In this document: piece after piece, positions 8,847-17,137 of the stretch
Numbering within the stretch: position 1 is the first letter of the stretch
Layout: each line of letters begins with the position of its first letter
DNA from: an uncultured Limnohabitans sp.
GTDB taxonomy: Bacteria > Pseudomonadota > Gammaproteobacteria > Burkholderiales > Burkholderiaceae_C
Reading direction: 5' to 3'
Length of the DNA stretch: 64,000 nucleotides
NCBI GenBank assembly: GCA_937928195.1
Contig: CALEYZ010000022.1
Span: forward strand, 1-64,000
Program-made: the position numbers and the translations under genes
Notes under the pieces: generated by a model
What the model was told of the DNA's origin: nothing
What the model saw: only the letters and a program-made list of their open reading frames with translations
The model's database searches: none

Positions 8847-9902
8847 TTATTTGGCTCGTTTGATCACGGTGTCTTCGAACATTTTGAACCATTTGGCTTG
8901 CTGGTCCAAAGCCATTGCAGGGTCAATGAAATTCAAGGGAACCTTGGGAAATGGCAGCTCGTATTTTTTGCTGGTCGGTACAAACTTCAAGTCAAAGAGT
9001 TGTTTCTGACCTTCAGACAGAATGTAGTCATAAAACAGCAAAGCTGTGTAGGGGTTGGGTGCTTTTTTAAGCATGGCGATGGTGCTGGGTTGTGCCATCA
9101 AAGGTTGCAGCGCCAAACCTTCAACAGGGGCACCTTTGATTTTCAGCTGTTCGGGGTTCCAGCTGTACACCGTCAGTGCCAAAGGGACTTCGCCTGAGGA
9201 GACCATCATGGTAAGCAGAGAGTGCCCCTTGCGATTGGACATGCCATTGGTACTCGCGATGTTGGCAAATAATTTTTGACCTTCTTGTTCACCCATTTGG
9301 GCCATCAAGGCACCAAACCAAGCATGGTTGTTTCCTTCGATGCCTAATTGCCCCTTCCATTTGGGATCTAACAAATCTTTGTATGTTTTGGGCAAGTCTT
9401 CTTTTTTGATTTTGTCCGTGTTGTAAGCGGCGGTCCAAATGTCCAGCGTAATGCCGACCCATTGTTTGTGTGTCGGAACAGCTTGCGGCAGCAAATCGTT
9501 TTGATACGGTGACTTCACCTCGAGTAACAGTTTTTCACGGAAGGCGGCTTCATTTTCTGGTGCGTTGTTTTGAACGATGTCGACGTCAAATTTGTTGCCA
9601 CGACTTTCACTGGTGACTCTTTGCAAAACTGCCTCTGACCCTGCACGCCATGACTTGACCTTGATGCCATACTTTTTGCCGAACTCATTCATGAGGTTGG
9701 TCAGTGCGGGATAGGTGTGGTACACAGAAAGCCCCGATTCTTTCTTGGCGCCTTCCAGCAGTTTCGTTTGTCGGTCTGGACCTTGGTACACCGCCATCTC
9801 TGCAACAGACATCGGCTTTGCAGGCTCGATAACTTGTGCGTTCGCAGTGACGAACAGTGCGAATAACAAAGTGGCAAGAAGCAAGTTCTTTCGTTGCGAC
9901 AT
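8847..9902 (-). CDS. Extracellular solute-binding protein, Fe(III)/family-1 type, without permease
   Basis: The protein has 351 residues and an N-terminal signal peptide (MSQRKNLLLATLLFALFVTA-NAQ). The body resembles ABC solute-binding proteins of the FbpA/AfuA type: SGLSVYHTYPALTNLM, WRAGSEAVLQRV, AYNTDKIKKEDLP and FYDYILSEGQK. Relatives bind ferric iron, phosphonates or small organic acids. No permease or ATPase gene lies anywhere near, so the partner is elsewhere or the protein serves another purpose. It is clearly a paralogue of the product of 13748-14875. It lies 20 bp after the class II aldolase gene within the operon. Confidence 0.87.
   Translation of the reverse strand: MSQRKNLLLATLLFALFVTANAQVIEPAKPMSVAEMAVYQGPDRQTKLLEGAKKESGLSVYHTYPALTNLMNEFGKKYGIKVKSWRAGSEAVLQRVTSESRGNKFDVDIVQNNAPENEAAFREKLLLEVKSPYQNDLLPQAVPTHKQWVGITLDIWTAAYNTDKIKKEDLPKTYKDLLDPKWKGQLGIEGNNHAWFGALMAQMGEQEGQKLFANIASTNGMSNRKGHSLLTMMVSSGEVPLALTVYSWNPEQLKIKGAPVEGLALQPLMAQPSTIAMLKKAPNPYTALLFYDYILSEGQKQLFDLKFVPTSKKYELPFPKVPLNFIDPAMALDQQAKWFKMFEDTVIKRAK
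9354..9410 (-). repeat. Tract shared with the paralogous binding-protein gene, copy 1
   Basis: These 57 bases match 14264-14320 at 53 positions (mismatches at positions 7, 25, 31 and 37 of the tract), including identical runs of 17 and 20 bases. The tract encodes the loop around KKEDLPKTYKDLLDPKWKG in both solute-binding proteins, while the flanking DNA is much more diverged. It indicates duplication with strong local constraint or local gene conversion. Confidence 0.8.
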
Positions 9903-9922
9903 GGCGTGTCCTTGAAAAAATT

Positions 9923-10633
9923 TCAGTGGCCGAGTTGGCGAAGTGCACGTCTTCTCAAGTATTCGAAATTAATCACATACTGTTCTGGACGCGTGATGTC
10001 ATGGTGAAGTTTGCTGACCTGCTCAGGTGTGAATTTCTCGCCAATACCGCCAGCAGCCATGGTGGCCAATTGAATTTGGCAAGCGTTATCTAGCATGATT
10101 GACAAGATGGTGGCTTCTTCTACGTTGGCGCCTACGATGGCTGCACCATGATTTCTCAGCAGAACGGCTTTATGTTGCCCTAGAGACTTCGCCACAGCAG
10201 CCCCCAGATCTTGGCTGCGAACCAAATCAATGGCGCGGCTAAAGTAGGGCAGGCCGTCGGCAAAAGCGACGGCTGGCTGGCTGATGGGCTCTAGGTTTTG
10301 GCCGGTTGCAGACAACGCAACTGCGTAGGTGGGGTGCGTGTGAATCACGCTGTTCACGTCGGGTCTTGCTTTGTAAATTTCGGAGTGAATGAAAACCTCG
10401 CTGTGCCGTCTTCCGCCGCCGTCAATTTTCTCTCCTGCCATGTTGCACACCACAATGTTCTCGAGTGTGATTTCATCAAAACCAAAACTGTGCGGTTTCA
10501 TGATGAAAACCGATGGATCGTCTGGTGATCTGATTGACACATGGCCACGTGTCAGGTCACCTTGACCTGCATTCTCCAGAATATGGCCTGCATCAATCAG
10601 GCGCTGTTTGAGTTCGTTCAGTGTCATAGACAT
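9923..10633 (-). CDS. Class II aldolase/adducin family protein
   Basis: This 236-residue protein has metal-site histidines in SVIHTHPTYAVAL (near residue 98) and LRNHGAAIVG (near residue 162), and an acidic residue in the NVEEAT segment. It is of the fuculose-1-phosphate aldolase/decarboxylase superfamily. Its ATG overlaps the stop of the Rieske oxygenase gene by one base (TAATG), so the two are translationally coupled and probably act consecutively. A ring-hydroxylating oxygenase followed by a class II aldolase-type decarboxylase is the arrangement known from phthalate degradation in actinobacteria (PhtC type), but the substrate here is inferred only. A second in-frame ATG lies two codons inside. 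Confidence 0.87.
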   Translation of the reverse strand: MSMTLNELKQRLIDAGHILENAGQGDLTRGHVSIRSPDDPSVFIMKPHSFGFDEITLENIVVCNMAGEKIDGGGRRHSEVFIHSEIYKARPDVNSVIHTHPTYAVALSATGQNLEPISQPAVAFADGLPYFSRAIDLVRSQDLGAAVAKSLGQHKAVLLRNHGAAIVGANVEEATILSIMLDNACQIQLATMAAGGIGEKFTPEQVSKLHHDITRPEQYVINFEYLRRRALRQLGH

Positions 10634-11889
10634 TACTTTGTGTGCAGGTGAGGTTCAAATAATTTTGACAAATCATTTGCAATGGGGGAGTACTTGGCAT
10701 GTGTGCGCATCATGAAGCTCGTAAAGCCATCACTGTTGTGGTGTTTTTTCTTTTCATTGGGCAAATCGATTTGTTTGTTCTTGGCGCTGTCGCGAACCAA
10801 GCCCATGGGATCAATGCCTGCTTCCACTTTTTGCATTTCTCGCTTGAGCATTCGACGGTACATCACAATGCCTTTGTCTGTGGCGCCCAAATTTTCCTGG
10901 GTTCGATCGGCAATGGGGCCTTGGCTGACCCAAGCCATCATGTCTTGTCCATCGACATTGTCTACGATGAACTCACCTGTCTCATCCAAATAAGGAACTT
11001 CGTAGGTGTGGACTTTTTCTAGGAGATGCTTGGGGACCTCGACGCCCTGAGGGGGGACGTAGGCATTGAACCAAAGGTGCATGGTGTGCGTGTCATCGAC
11101 AGGGACGCGCATTTGGAAAGAGTAGTAGCGAGACTTTTCATCGCCATTGCCAACGGCCAGCATGTTGGGGAACACGATAGGGTGGCCAACTTTCCAGTCA
11201 TCGCCATCTTCCGAGTGGCCCTCAAGTAACCGGTGCTTGGTCATGCCGTATTCAAATTCTTTGAAGTCAATTTTGAGATGGCGCGCGCTGATGGCCACTT
11301 TCACGCCTTCTTGTTCTTTCAAGAATTCGTAATGATGACCATGCAACCACTCTGTGTGCACAGGGTCAAGCGAATTCTCCATGATCTGCAACCAGTTGGC
11401 GGGCAAGATCGTGCGTCCCATGATTCGAATGGTGCCTTCTGCCACGAAGCCATCCCAGCGCGGCAACAAAGGTTGTGGCTGGGGTCCCATGTATGCCCAA
11501 AGCATGCCTCCCATTTCTTCTACAGGGTAAGCATCGGTGCTGACCTTGTCTCTGAAAGCGCATTTGTCTTGTTCATTCGGTTGATTGATGCATTTGCCCT
11601 GTGCGTTGTATTCCCAGCCATGATAGGGGCAGCGAATTCCATCTTGTGTCGGAATGCCGTGTGCAAAAGATGCACGTCGGTGAGGACACTGTTCAGCAAT
11701 CAGTCCCAAGCGTCCCTGACGGTCTTTGAACAAGACGAGGTCTTCCCCTAAAAGTCGAATTCTCTTGGTCCATTTGTTTTCGAGTTCGACGAGGGCGCCA
11801 ATGGGCTGCCAGTAGCGGCGCATCAAATTGCCCATGGGTGTGCCTTTGCCCACCTCTGTCAGTTCTTTGTTGTGCTTCGCGCTTTCCAT
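10633..11889 (-). CDS. Rieske 2Fe-2S aromatic ring-hydroxylating oxygenase, phthalate 4,5-dioxygenase-like
   Basis: The protein of 418 residues has an N-terminal Rieske domain with ligands C68, H70, C87 and H90 (CPH-x16-CPYH) and a catalytic domain with the mononuclear iron motif D175-xx-H178-xxxx-H183. The opening GKGTPMGNLMRRYWQP and the LLGEDLVLF segment are shared with the oxygenase of phthalate 4,5-dioxygenase (Pht3). Such enzymes need an NADH-dependent reductase, which is not found in this window. The start is backed by a GAGGTG site (11894-11899) about five bases before the ATG. The gene lies 16 bp after ubiD 1 and overlaps the aldolase gene downstream. Confidence 0.9.
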   Translation of the reverse strand: MESAKHNKELTEVGKGTPMGNLMRRYWQPIGALVELENKWTKRIRLLGEDLVLFKDRQGRLGLIAEQCPHRRASFAHGIPTQDGIRCPYHGWEYNAQGKCINQPNEQDKCAFRDKVSTDAYPVEEMGGMLWAYMGPQPQPLLPRWDGFVAEGTIRIMGRTILPANWLQIMENSLDPVHTEWLHGHHYEFLKEQEGVKVAISARHLKIDFKEFEYGMTKHRLLEGHSEDGDDWKVGHPIVFPNMLAVGNGDEKSRYYSFQMRVPVDDTHTMHLWFNAYVPPQGVEVPKHLLEKVHTYEVPYLDETGEFIVDNVDGQDMMAWVSQGPIADRTQENLGATDKGIVMYRRMLKREMQKVEAGIDPMGLVRDSAKNKQIDLPNEKKKHHNSDGFTSFMMRTHAKYSPIANDLSKLFEPHLHTK

Positions 11890-11905
11890 GTGTCACCTCA
11901 TCCAA

Positions 11906-13732
11906 TCATTTCTTTGTTGTTTTTCTCTTCACCACGACGCCTGCCTTTGTCTTCGCCGCAGGTTTTGCGACGATTTTGACCGTCGTCTTAACAGGTGTCT
12001 TTGTCTGCGTTTTGGCTTTGGACTTTTCGGGCAGTGCTTTGCGACCTTCATCGTCCATGACATGCTTGATTTCAGTGTTCATTGCCACGTCTTTGCGGCG
12101 CATCTTGGCAATTTCTTCACCTGTGATGAAGTAATCGCCTTTGACCGCCCGTTGCGCCATTTGCTCATTGCGTTCGCTCCAGTCACCTAGAGAGTAGCCA
12201 AACCAAGGCGCCTCTGGCTTCAGTTTGGGCAGACCTAACTCTTCCCAAATGGCCTTGGCGTTTTCCATGAATTCTCTTTTTGGCAACGCGATGGGCGGGA
12301 AATCATCCTTCAGCGTGGCATCGATCAACAGTGAAGAATCCATGCCGCCGTTACGAGGACTGCGTGGCCCGTGCCCTGGGTCACGGTTTTGGAGTACTTG
12401 CAAATCGAGTGCAAAATTGGCGCGGTAGCTCATGGCCCACAACAGCGCATCAGCATTGTCTGGATCGATGTCCTCGTTGACCGCAATCACCATTTTTCCA
12501 CCAGAGCGCAGAAGGGATGCTGCACCGTACAAGGCTCGCCACACTTCAGTTTGCGGCATTTTGCGGTCCACCACAATTGAGATCACTTTGCGCAAATTGG
12601 TCAGAGGCTCGTGCATCAGCACTTTTTTGACACCCTTGATGCCCATGGCTTTGCTCAAGTGATTGAGGAAGACCGGCTCAAGCGCCACGCGCTTAATCAG
12701 ACTGGATTCAGAGGGGGTGACCTGAGAAATAATGGACGTCAGAATGGCGTCTTTGCGGCGTGTAATGGCTGTCACTTCCATGTAGGCATTGAACTCTTGC
12801 AAGTTCACGTGGCCATGTGATTCGCCAAATGGTGCTTCAGGTTCCAGCCATTCTGTATTGATGTAGCCTTCAATCACAATCTCTGCTTCTGCAGGCACCA
12901 GCAAATCAACAGTTTTGCACTTCACCACATTGATGGGGGCTCCTGCCAAACCACCGGCGACGTGCAATTCATCTGTATCTTCAGACAGTTTTTGTGCTGA
13001 AGTGAAGGCGACGCAGGGCGGGCAACCCAAGATGATTGCAGCAGGCAGCTTCTCACCTTTGGCTTTGGCTTTTTCCCAATGTGTGTAAATGCCTGGCTGA
13101 TTTTCCAACGAAGGATTCATGCCCAAACGCGTAGGAGACTTCACCTGACCTCGGTAAATGCCCATGTTTTGAATTCCTGTTTCAGGATCTTTGGAGATGT
13201 ACTGAGACAGTGTGGTGTAGGGCGCGTTATCCCAACCAGGTGTTGAAATGGGGATTGGCAAACTGTCGACGCCTTTGCCAGGTTTTAAGAGTTCCTTGCC
13301 TTGAACCACAATTTCTTGGCAAGGAGCTTCCTTGAGCACATTAGGCTTGATGGGGTTGGCAATGGCGTGACTCCAAGTTTTGCCGATGTCTTCAATCTCG
13401 CACCCCATGCCCACACTGTAAATTTTGCGAGTGGCCGCCAATGCGCCGACCACCACTGGAATGTCGTATTTCTTACCTTTGCCGTTGACCACGTTGGTAA
13501 ATAAAAATGCTTTGCGATCAGGTTCAGCAATGCCTCCGCGAAATTGCCAACGCACCAAAGGATGCAATTCCGTGTCTTTGTTAATGGGACGGTCAATCGT
13601 GACCAATAAGCCTTGTTTGTCCAGCTCTGCCAAATGTTCGTGGAGATCGCGGTAAGCGCGTTGCGATTTTTTTGCGCTGGACTTGCTTGTCGCTTTGACC
13701 GTTTTTGACGAGGTGGTAGTGCTATTTTTCAT
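11906..13732 (-). CDS. UbiD family decarboxylase with basic N- and C-terminal tails
   Basis: This is a prenylated-FMN-dependent decarboxylase or carboxylase of unsaturated or aromatic acids. The protein has 608 residues, about 65 more than its paralogue at 22122. The core shows NMGIYR (189-194), the CPP loop (238-240) and the catalytic pair E299/E304 in EPEAPFGESHGH. Two extensions are unusual: about 25 N-terminal residues rich in S, T and K, and about 45 C-terminal residues dominated by K, T, A and V. In place of the 'MRWLSHRGG'-type stretch of E. coli UbiD after the NMGxYR motif it reads LGMNPSLENQPG, so the active-site pocket probably differs. It needs UbiX-made cofactor, and ubiX lies at 23777. 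The gene is 15 bp from its upstream neighbour. Confidence 0.92.
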   Translation of the reverse strand: MKNSTTTSSKTVKATSKSSAKKSQRAYRDLHEHLAELDKQGLLVTIDRPINKDTELHPLVRWQFRGGIAEPDRKAFLFTNVVNGKGKKYDIPVVVGALAATRKIYSVGMGCEIEDIGKTWSHAIANPIKPNVLKEAPCQEIVVQGKELLKPGKGVDSLPIPISTPGWDNAPYTTLSQYISKDPETGIQNMGIYRGQVKSPTRLGMNPSLENQPGIYTHWEKAKAKGEKLPAAIILGCPPCVAFTSAQKLSEDTDELHVAGGLAGAPINVVKCKTVDLLVPAEAEIVIEGYINTEWLEPEAPFGESHGHVNLQEFNAYMEVTAITRRKDAILTSIISQVTPSESSLIKRVALEPVFLNHLSKAMGIKGVKKVLMHEPLTNLRKVISIVVDRKMPQTEVWRALYGAASLLRSGGKMVIAVNEDIDPDNADALLWAMSYRANFALDLQVLQNRDPGHGPRSPRNGGMDSSLLIDATLKDDFPPIALPKREFMENAKAIWEELGLPKLKPEAPWFGYSLGDWSERNEQMAQRAVKGDYFITGEEIAKMRRKDVAMNTEIKHVMDDEGRKALPEKSKAKTQTKTPVKTTVKIVAKPAAKTKAGVVVKRKTTKK

Positions 13733-13747
13733 ATGTCAGTTGATGGT

Positions 13748-14875
13748 TTATTTTGAGCTTGAGTTTTTAATCACAACGTCATCAAAGGATTTGGTCCACT
13801 TTGCAAATGTGTCCATCGTGACGACGGGGTCAATCACTTCGATCTTCATGTTGGGATAAGGGTTCGTGACTTTGGTGCTGGCTGGGTAATAGTGAAGTGA
13901 CGCCAGAAGTTTTTGTGTTTCGGGTGACAGCATGTAGTCGTAAAACAGCAGTGCCGCGTGTGGATGCTGGGCCTTTTGTGCTATTGACATGTTGAAGCCT
14001 TGGGCCACAACAGGGTCTAATGCAAACCAATCAACCGGTTTACCTGCGCGCTTGTCTTTCTCAGGTAGATCGATGTAAACCGTCATGGCCAAGGGAACTT
14101 CACCTGCGATGACCAAGTTGTGCAGCAGCGATGCGCCGAGGCGGGCAGACATGCCGTTCTTGGCCACCAATTCTCGGAAATATTTGGTCCCTTTTTCTTC
14201 GCCCATCACGGACACAACTTTGCTGTACCACTCTTCAGCTTTAGATTCCACCCCCAACTTGCCCTTCCACTTGGGATCTAACAAATCGTTGTAGGTTTTA
14301 GGCAAGTCTTCTTTTTTGATCAGTTGGGTGTTGTAAGAATGCACGGTCACATTCATGAAGACTGTTGACCAATTTTTGTGTGTCGAAACAGCGCTCGGGA
14401 TTAAATCTTTGGTCAAAGGTGAGTAGACAGGCTGCAACAATTTCTCGCGGTAGAGCGCCTCCATTTCACTGGCGGGCATCATGATGACATCCACCTCTGG
14501 TTTTTTGCCAGCGGCCTCCCGCACAACGCGCTGAGTTACATTGTTACTGCCTGAGCGCCAGGCTTTGACTTTGATGCCATATTTGGCTTCGAAGGGGGCC
14601 AAAATGAGTGGCAAATCTTGCGGTCTGAATGCGGTGTAAAGCGTGAAGGTGCCTTCTTTGTTGGCAGCCTCCAGAAGTTTGTCTGAGCGGTCCGCTTTTT
14701 CGTACTGCATCAAGGTGCTTGCTGCCGTCCCCGCTGCGGTAGAACTGGTGATTTGAGACATGGCTGGCAGTGACAAAGCTGCAAATGCCAAACCCTTCAA
14801 AAGCATTCCGCCGCATTGCCATGTTTTGACAATGCATTGCTTCATGTTCTGGTGCTCGTTGAAATACTGACGCAT
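13748..14875 (-). CDS. Extracellular solute-binding protein, Fe(III)/family-1 type, paralogue of 8847-9902
   Basis: The 375-residue precursor has a hydrophobic segment at about residues 22-40 (GGMLLKGLAFAALSLPAMSQ) and an FbpA/AfuA-like body with EGTFTLYTAFRP, WRSGSNNVTQRVV, YNTQLIKKEDLP and FYDYMLSPETQ. The start at 14875 has a good AAGGAG site (14883-14888) seven bases upstream; a second ATG at 14845 would give a shorter signal peptide. It shares many residues with the other binding protein in the operon, and no permease or ATPase gene is near either. The ligand is unknown; the setting suggests an organic acid rather than iron. Confidence 0.87.
   Translation of the reverse strand: MRQYFNEHQNMKQCIVKTWQCGGMLLKGLAFAALSLPAMSQITSSTAAGTAASTLMQYEKADRSDKLLEAANKEGTFTLYTAFRPQDLPLILAPFEAKYGIKVKAWRSGSNNVTQRVVREAAGKKPEVDVIMMPASEMEALYREKLLQPVYSPLTKDLIPSAVSTHKNWSTVFMNVTVHSYNTQLIKKEDLPKTYNDLLDPKWKGKLGVESKAEEWYSKVVSVMGEEKGTKYFRELVAKNGMSARLGASLLHNLVIAGEVPLAMTVYIDLPEKDKRAGKPVDWFALDPVVAQGFNMSIAQKAQHPHAALLFYDYMLSPETQKLLASLHYYPASTKVTNPYPNMKIEVIDPVVTMDTFAKWTKSFDDVVIKNSSSK
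14264..14320 (-). repeat. Tract shared with the paralogous binding-protein gene, copy 2
   Basis: This is the counterpart of 9354-9410 (53 of 57 bases identical, same orientation and same codon positions). It covers the codons for the KKEDLPKTYNDLLDPKWKG loop. Confidence 0.8.
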
Positions 14876-14908
14876 GATTGAACTCCTTCAAACGATTGGC
14901 CCAAAAGA

Positions 14909-15535
14909 TCAATGCATCCAGCGTGAGCTAGCCAGCATGAGCGCAGCACCCAGAAGGGCTGCAGGAAAAAGCCACCAAGCCGGTACCCTTGTCTCGTCTG
15001 TTGACGTTGTTGATGGCGGTGGTACGGATGTCGGCGCTGCTGGCACGGCTGATGCAGTTGCACTTGAAGGTGTTGCCGATGGACTGACGCGCGCTTGTGG
15101 TGACAGTGCATTTTGGAACGCTTTGAAAAAGTCGTCAGCCATTTTCTTGGCCACACTGTCTATCAAGCGTGAACCGACTTGTGCCAATTTGCCACCTATT
15201 TGCGCTTTGGCCTCATAGGACAATTCAGTGCCATCAGTGACTTCCTTGAGTGTGACCGTGGATGTGCCTTTGCCAAAACCCACTGCACCCCCTTGGCCTT
15301 CAAATTGCATGACACAAGATTCAGGTGGCAACGCTTCTGCAATTTTCAGAGAGCCTTGGAAGCGTGCCTTCAAGGGGCCAATGGCTGTTTTGATGATGAC
15401 TCGGAATTCGTCTGGTGTGACACGTTCGACCGATTCACAGCCAGGTAGGCAGTCCTTCAAAATTGCCGGGTCGTTCAATGCATCCCACACTTTTTGGCGC
15501 GGTGCTGCAATCAGTTGTTGGCCCAATATTTCCAT
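14909..15535 (-). CDS. CoxG-like SRPBCC protein with C-terminal membrane anchor
   Basis: The protein of 208 residues begins MEILGQQLIAAPRQKVWDAL and contains LKDCLPGCESVE, hallmarks of the carbon monoxide dehydrogenase subunit G family (SRPBCC lipid/ligand-binding fold). After a Ser/Ala/Pro/Thr-rich linker (about residues 150-180) a hydrophobic helix (WWLFPAALLGAALMLA) near the end should anchor it in the inner membrane. In Oligotropha, CoxG recruits the CO dehydrogenase to the membrane. Here it may do the same for the molybdenum hydroxylase encoded at 17138-20931. No coxD, coxE or coxF gene is seen. Confidence 0.87.
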   Translation of the reverse strand: MEILGQQLIAAPRQKVWDALNDPAILKDCLPGCESVERVTPDEFRVIIKTAIGPLKARFQGSLKIAEALPPESCVMQFEGQGGAVGFGKGTSTVTLKEVTDGTELSYEAKAQIGGKLAQVGSRLIDSVAKKMADDFFKAFQNALSPQARVSPSATPSSATASAVPAAPTSVPPPSTTSTDETRVPAWWLFPAALLGAALMLASSRWMH

Positions 15536-15563
15536 GATCTTTGTGCTTTCTATGATGTCTCAA

Positions 15564-16295
15564 TCAATGGGCTTTTTTCTTCATGGCGGCGGAAGTGTTC
15601 ACCATGGAGTGCAAACTGCGGGCGTAGTCAATGGCACCTTGTTCGTCCATGCGTGGTGCAACACGCAAGTACTCCTTCAATCCCAAAATGGCTGGGCGAG
15701 GGCGGCTGAGCAGTAAGTCGCAGAATCGAGTCAACTCTGCATCCAATTGCGCTTCGGGCACCACATTGCTGATGATGCCGTAGGACTGTGCTTGTGCGGC
15801 GTTGATGAAGTCAGCCGAATAGGCCATGTACAAAATGGCATTGCGATTCATGCGGTCGTAAATGGCAGACATCACCATGGTGGGCATCACGTTGTGCGCA
15901 ATTTCTGGGATGTTGAAGGTAGCCTTGTCGCTGGCAAATGACACATCACACAATGAAGCAATGGCGGTGCCAAATCCCATGCATTTGCCCTCGATGACGC
16001 CAATGACAGGTACCAAACAGCTTCTCAAGGCTTTGTAGCTATTGAAAATTGAGTCGTATTCAGGACGGCGTGAATAGGCTTCGGGTGAAGGTGGAAAGTC
16101 TGCGTCACGAACGCGGCCTGTGCAGAAGTCGGGCCCCACACTGCGAAGGACAACGCAGTCCGATGTTTCATGCGCTTTCAGAACGGCTTCAGACAAGGCT
16201 GCTGCCATGCTGTCTGAAACGCCATTGCCGTCTGGGCGGTTGAAAGTGATGCGCAAAATGCGGCCATCTTGTTGAATTTGAATTTGATCGCTCAT
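15564..16295 (-). CDS. Enoyl-CoA hydratase/isomerase (crotonase) family protein
   Basis: The protein has 243 residues with the crotonase fold; an oxyanion-hole region reads CTGRVRDADF and the second glycine-rich turn is IEGKCMGFGTAIASLCDVSFAS. Members hydrate, hydrolyse or isomerise acyl-CoA esters, and some act on CoA-free substrates. The ATG at 16295 is preferred over 16307 because it forms an ATGA overlap with the stop of the upstream hydrolase gene and has GGAGT (16301-16305) at a suitable distance. No CoA ligase is found in the window, so the origin of any CoA-ester substrate is unclear. 2-Oxoglutaryl-CoA hydrolase HmfE of furoate catabolism is also a crotonase-family member. Confidence 0.86.
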   Translation of the reverse strand: MSDQIQIQQDGRILRITFNRPDGNGVSDSMAAALSEAVLKAHETSDCVVLRSVGPDFCTGRVRDADFPPSPEAYSRRPEYDSIFNSYKALRSCLVPVIGVIEGKCMGFGTAIASLCDVSFASDKATFNIPEIAHNVMPTMVMSAIYDRMNRNAILYMAYSADFINAAQAQSYGIISNVVPEAQLDAELTRFCDLLLSRPRPAILGLKEYLRVAPRMDEQGAIDYARSLHSMVNTSAAMKKKAH

Positions 16296-17119
16296 GCTTG
16301 ACTCCATGCTGGGTTTTGAAAAAAGTGACGCATCATTGCGGCGTTGAATAAAACTGACTGATCGATGTTGGGAAGGTGACCTGCATCTGGAATGATTTCC
16401 ATTTTGGCGCCTTCAATGCGCTGCTGCATCTCTAGCATGGCCTGTGGCAAGGGGCCATCCTTGGCGCCCACAATCAAAGTTGTGGGAACCTTGATGTGCG
16501 AGACCTCTTCCAAATAATTGAGTCCCTGAATGGCGCGTGCGCAGCTGACAAAGCCTGATGCGGTGGTGCTTGCAATGGTTTGTCGAAATGCTTGACCGAC
16601 TACTGGATGGGCCTCCATGAATGGCAGCCCAAACCAGCGTTCTGTGGTGGCGACGGCCAGGGACTGGCAGCCTTCATTGATGGCGCTGGTCATGCGGTCG
16701 TTCCAAACATCGCCCATGGGTGAGGGCATGTCGGCTCTGCAATCACACAGCACCATGCTGATCAATCGGTTGGCGTGTTGAATACCCAAGCCAACGCCAC
16801 TCATGCCGCCCAATGACAGCCCCATGTAGTGTGCTTTTTCGATGTGCAAAGCATCCATAACTGCAATGGTGTCAGCCACTAAATCGTCCATGGTGCAGGC
16901 CACAGATTGACATTCCGATTGACCATGACCTCGTGTGTCGATGGCGATAACGCGCCAACCAGATGATGAAAGCAGGTACGCTTGTTCCAACCACATCATG
17001 CTGGACGACAAGATGGAATGCGTCAGAACCACCGCAGGACCGTTTTCAGGACCTTGTGTGTGAACTGCAATTTTTCCAGCAGGTCCTTGAATGAACTGGG
17101 TTTGAGTGTGATGTGTCAT
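16292..17119 (-). CDS. Alpha/beta hydrolase, 3-oxoadipate enol-lactonase-like
   Basis: The 275-residue hydrolase has a nucleophile elbow GLSLGGMSG with S102, the DTRGHGQS strand-turn near residue 61, a candidate acid in VGAKDGPLP and the final histidine in DAGHLPNID. The overall pattern resembles PcaD-type enol-lactonases and related ring-cleavage-product hydrolases. In this operon it could open a lactone or cleave a ring-fission product, but the family is too broad for a firm substrate. Its TGA overlaps the start of the crotonase-family gene, and it lies 18 bp after the large molybdenum-enzyme gene. Confidence 0.87.
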   Translation of the reverse strand: MTHHTQTQFIQGPAGKIAVHTQGPENGPAVVLTHSILSSSMMWLEQAYLLSSSGWRVIAIDTRGHGQSECQSVACTMDDLVADTIAVMDALHIEKAHYMGLSLGGMSGVGLGIQHANRLISMVLCDCRADMPSPMGDVWNDRMTSAINEGCQSLAVATTERWFGLPFMEAHPVVGQAFRQTIASTTASGFVSCARAIQGLNYLEEVSHIKVPTTLIVGAKDGPLPQAMLEMQQRIEGAKMEIIPDAGHLPNIDQSVLFNAAMMRHFFQNPAWSQA

Positions 17120-17137
17120 TTCAATCTGTTGTCCTTC

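Noticed and set aside
8385..9197. A 270-codon open frame antisense to the oxidoreductase and binding-protein genes
   Set aside because: It spans two well-supported genes on the other strand and encodes a cysteine/histidine-rich product with no family resemblance.
8847..14875. The two binding proteins as iron importers (FbpA)
   Set aside because: No FbpB/FbpC genes are present and the genes lie inside a catabolic operon, so iron binding is only one possibility.
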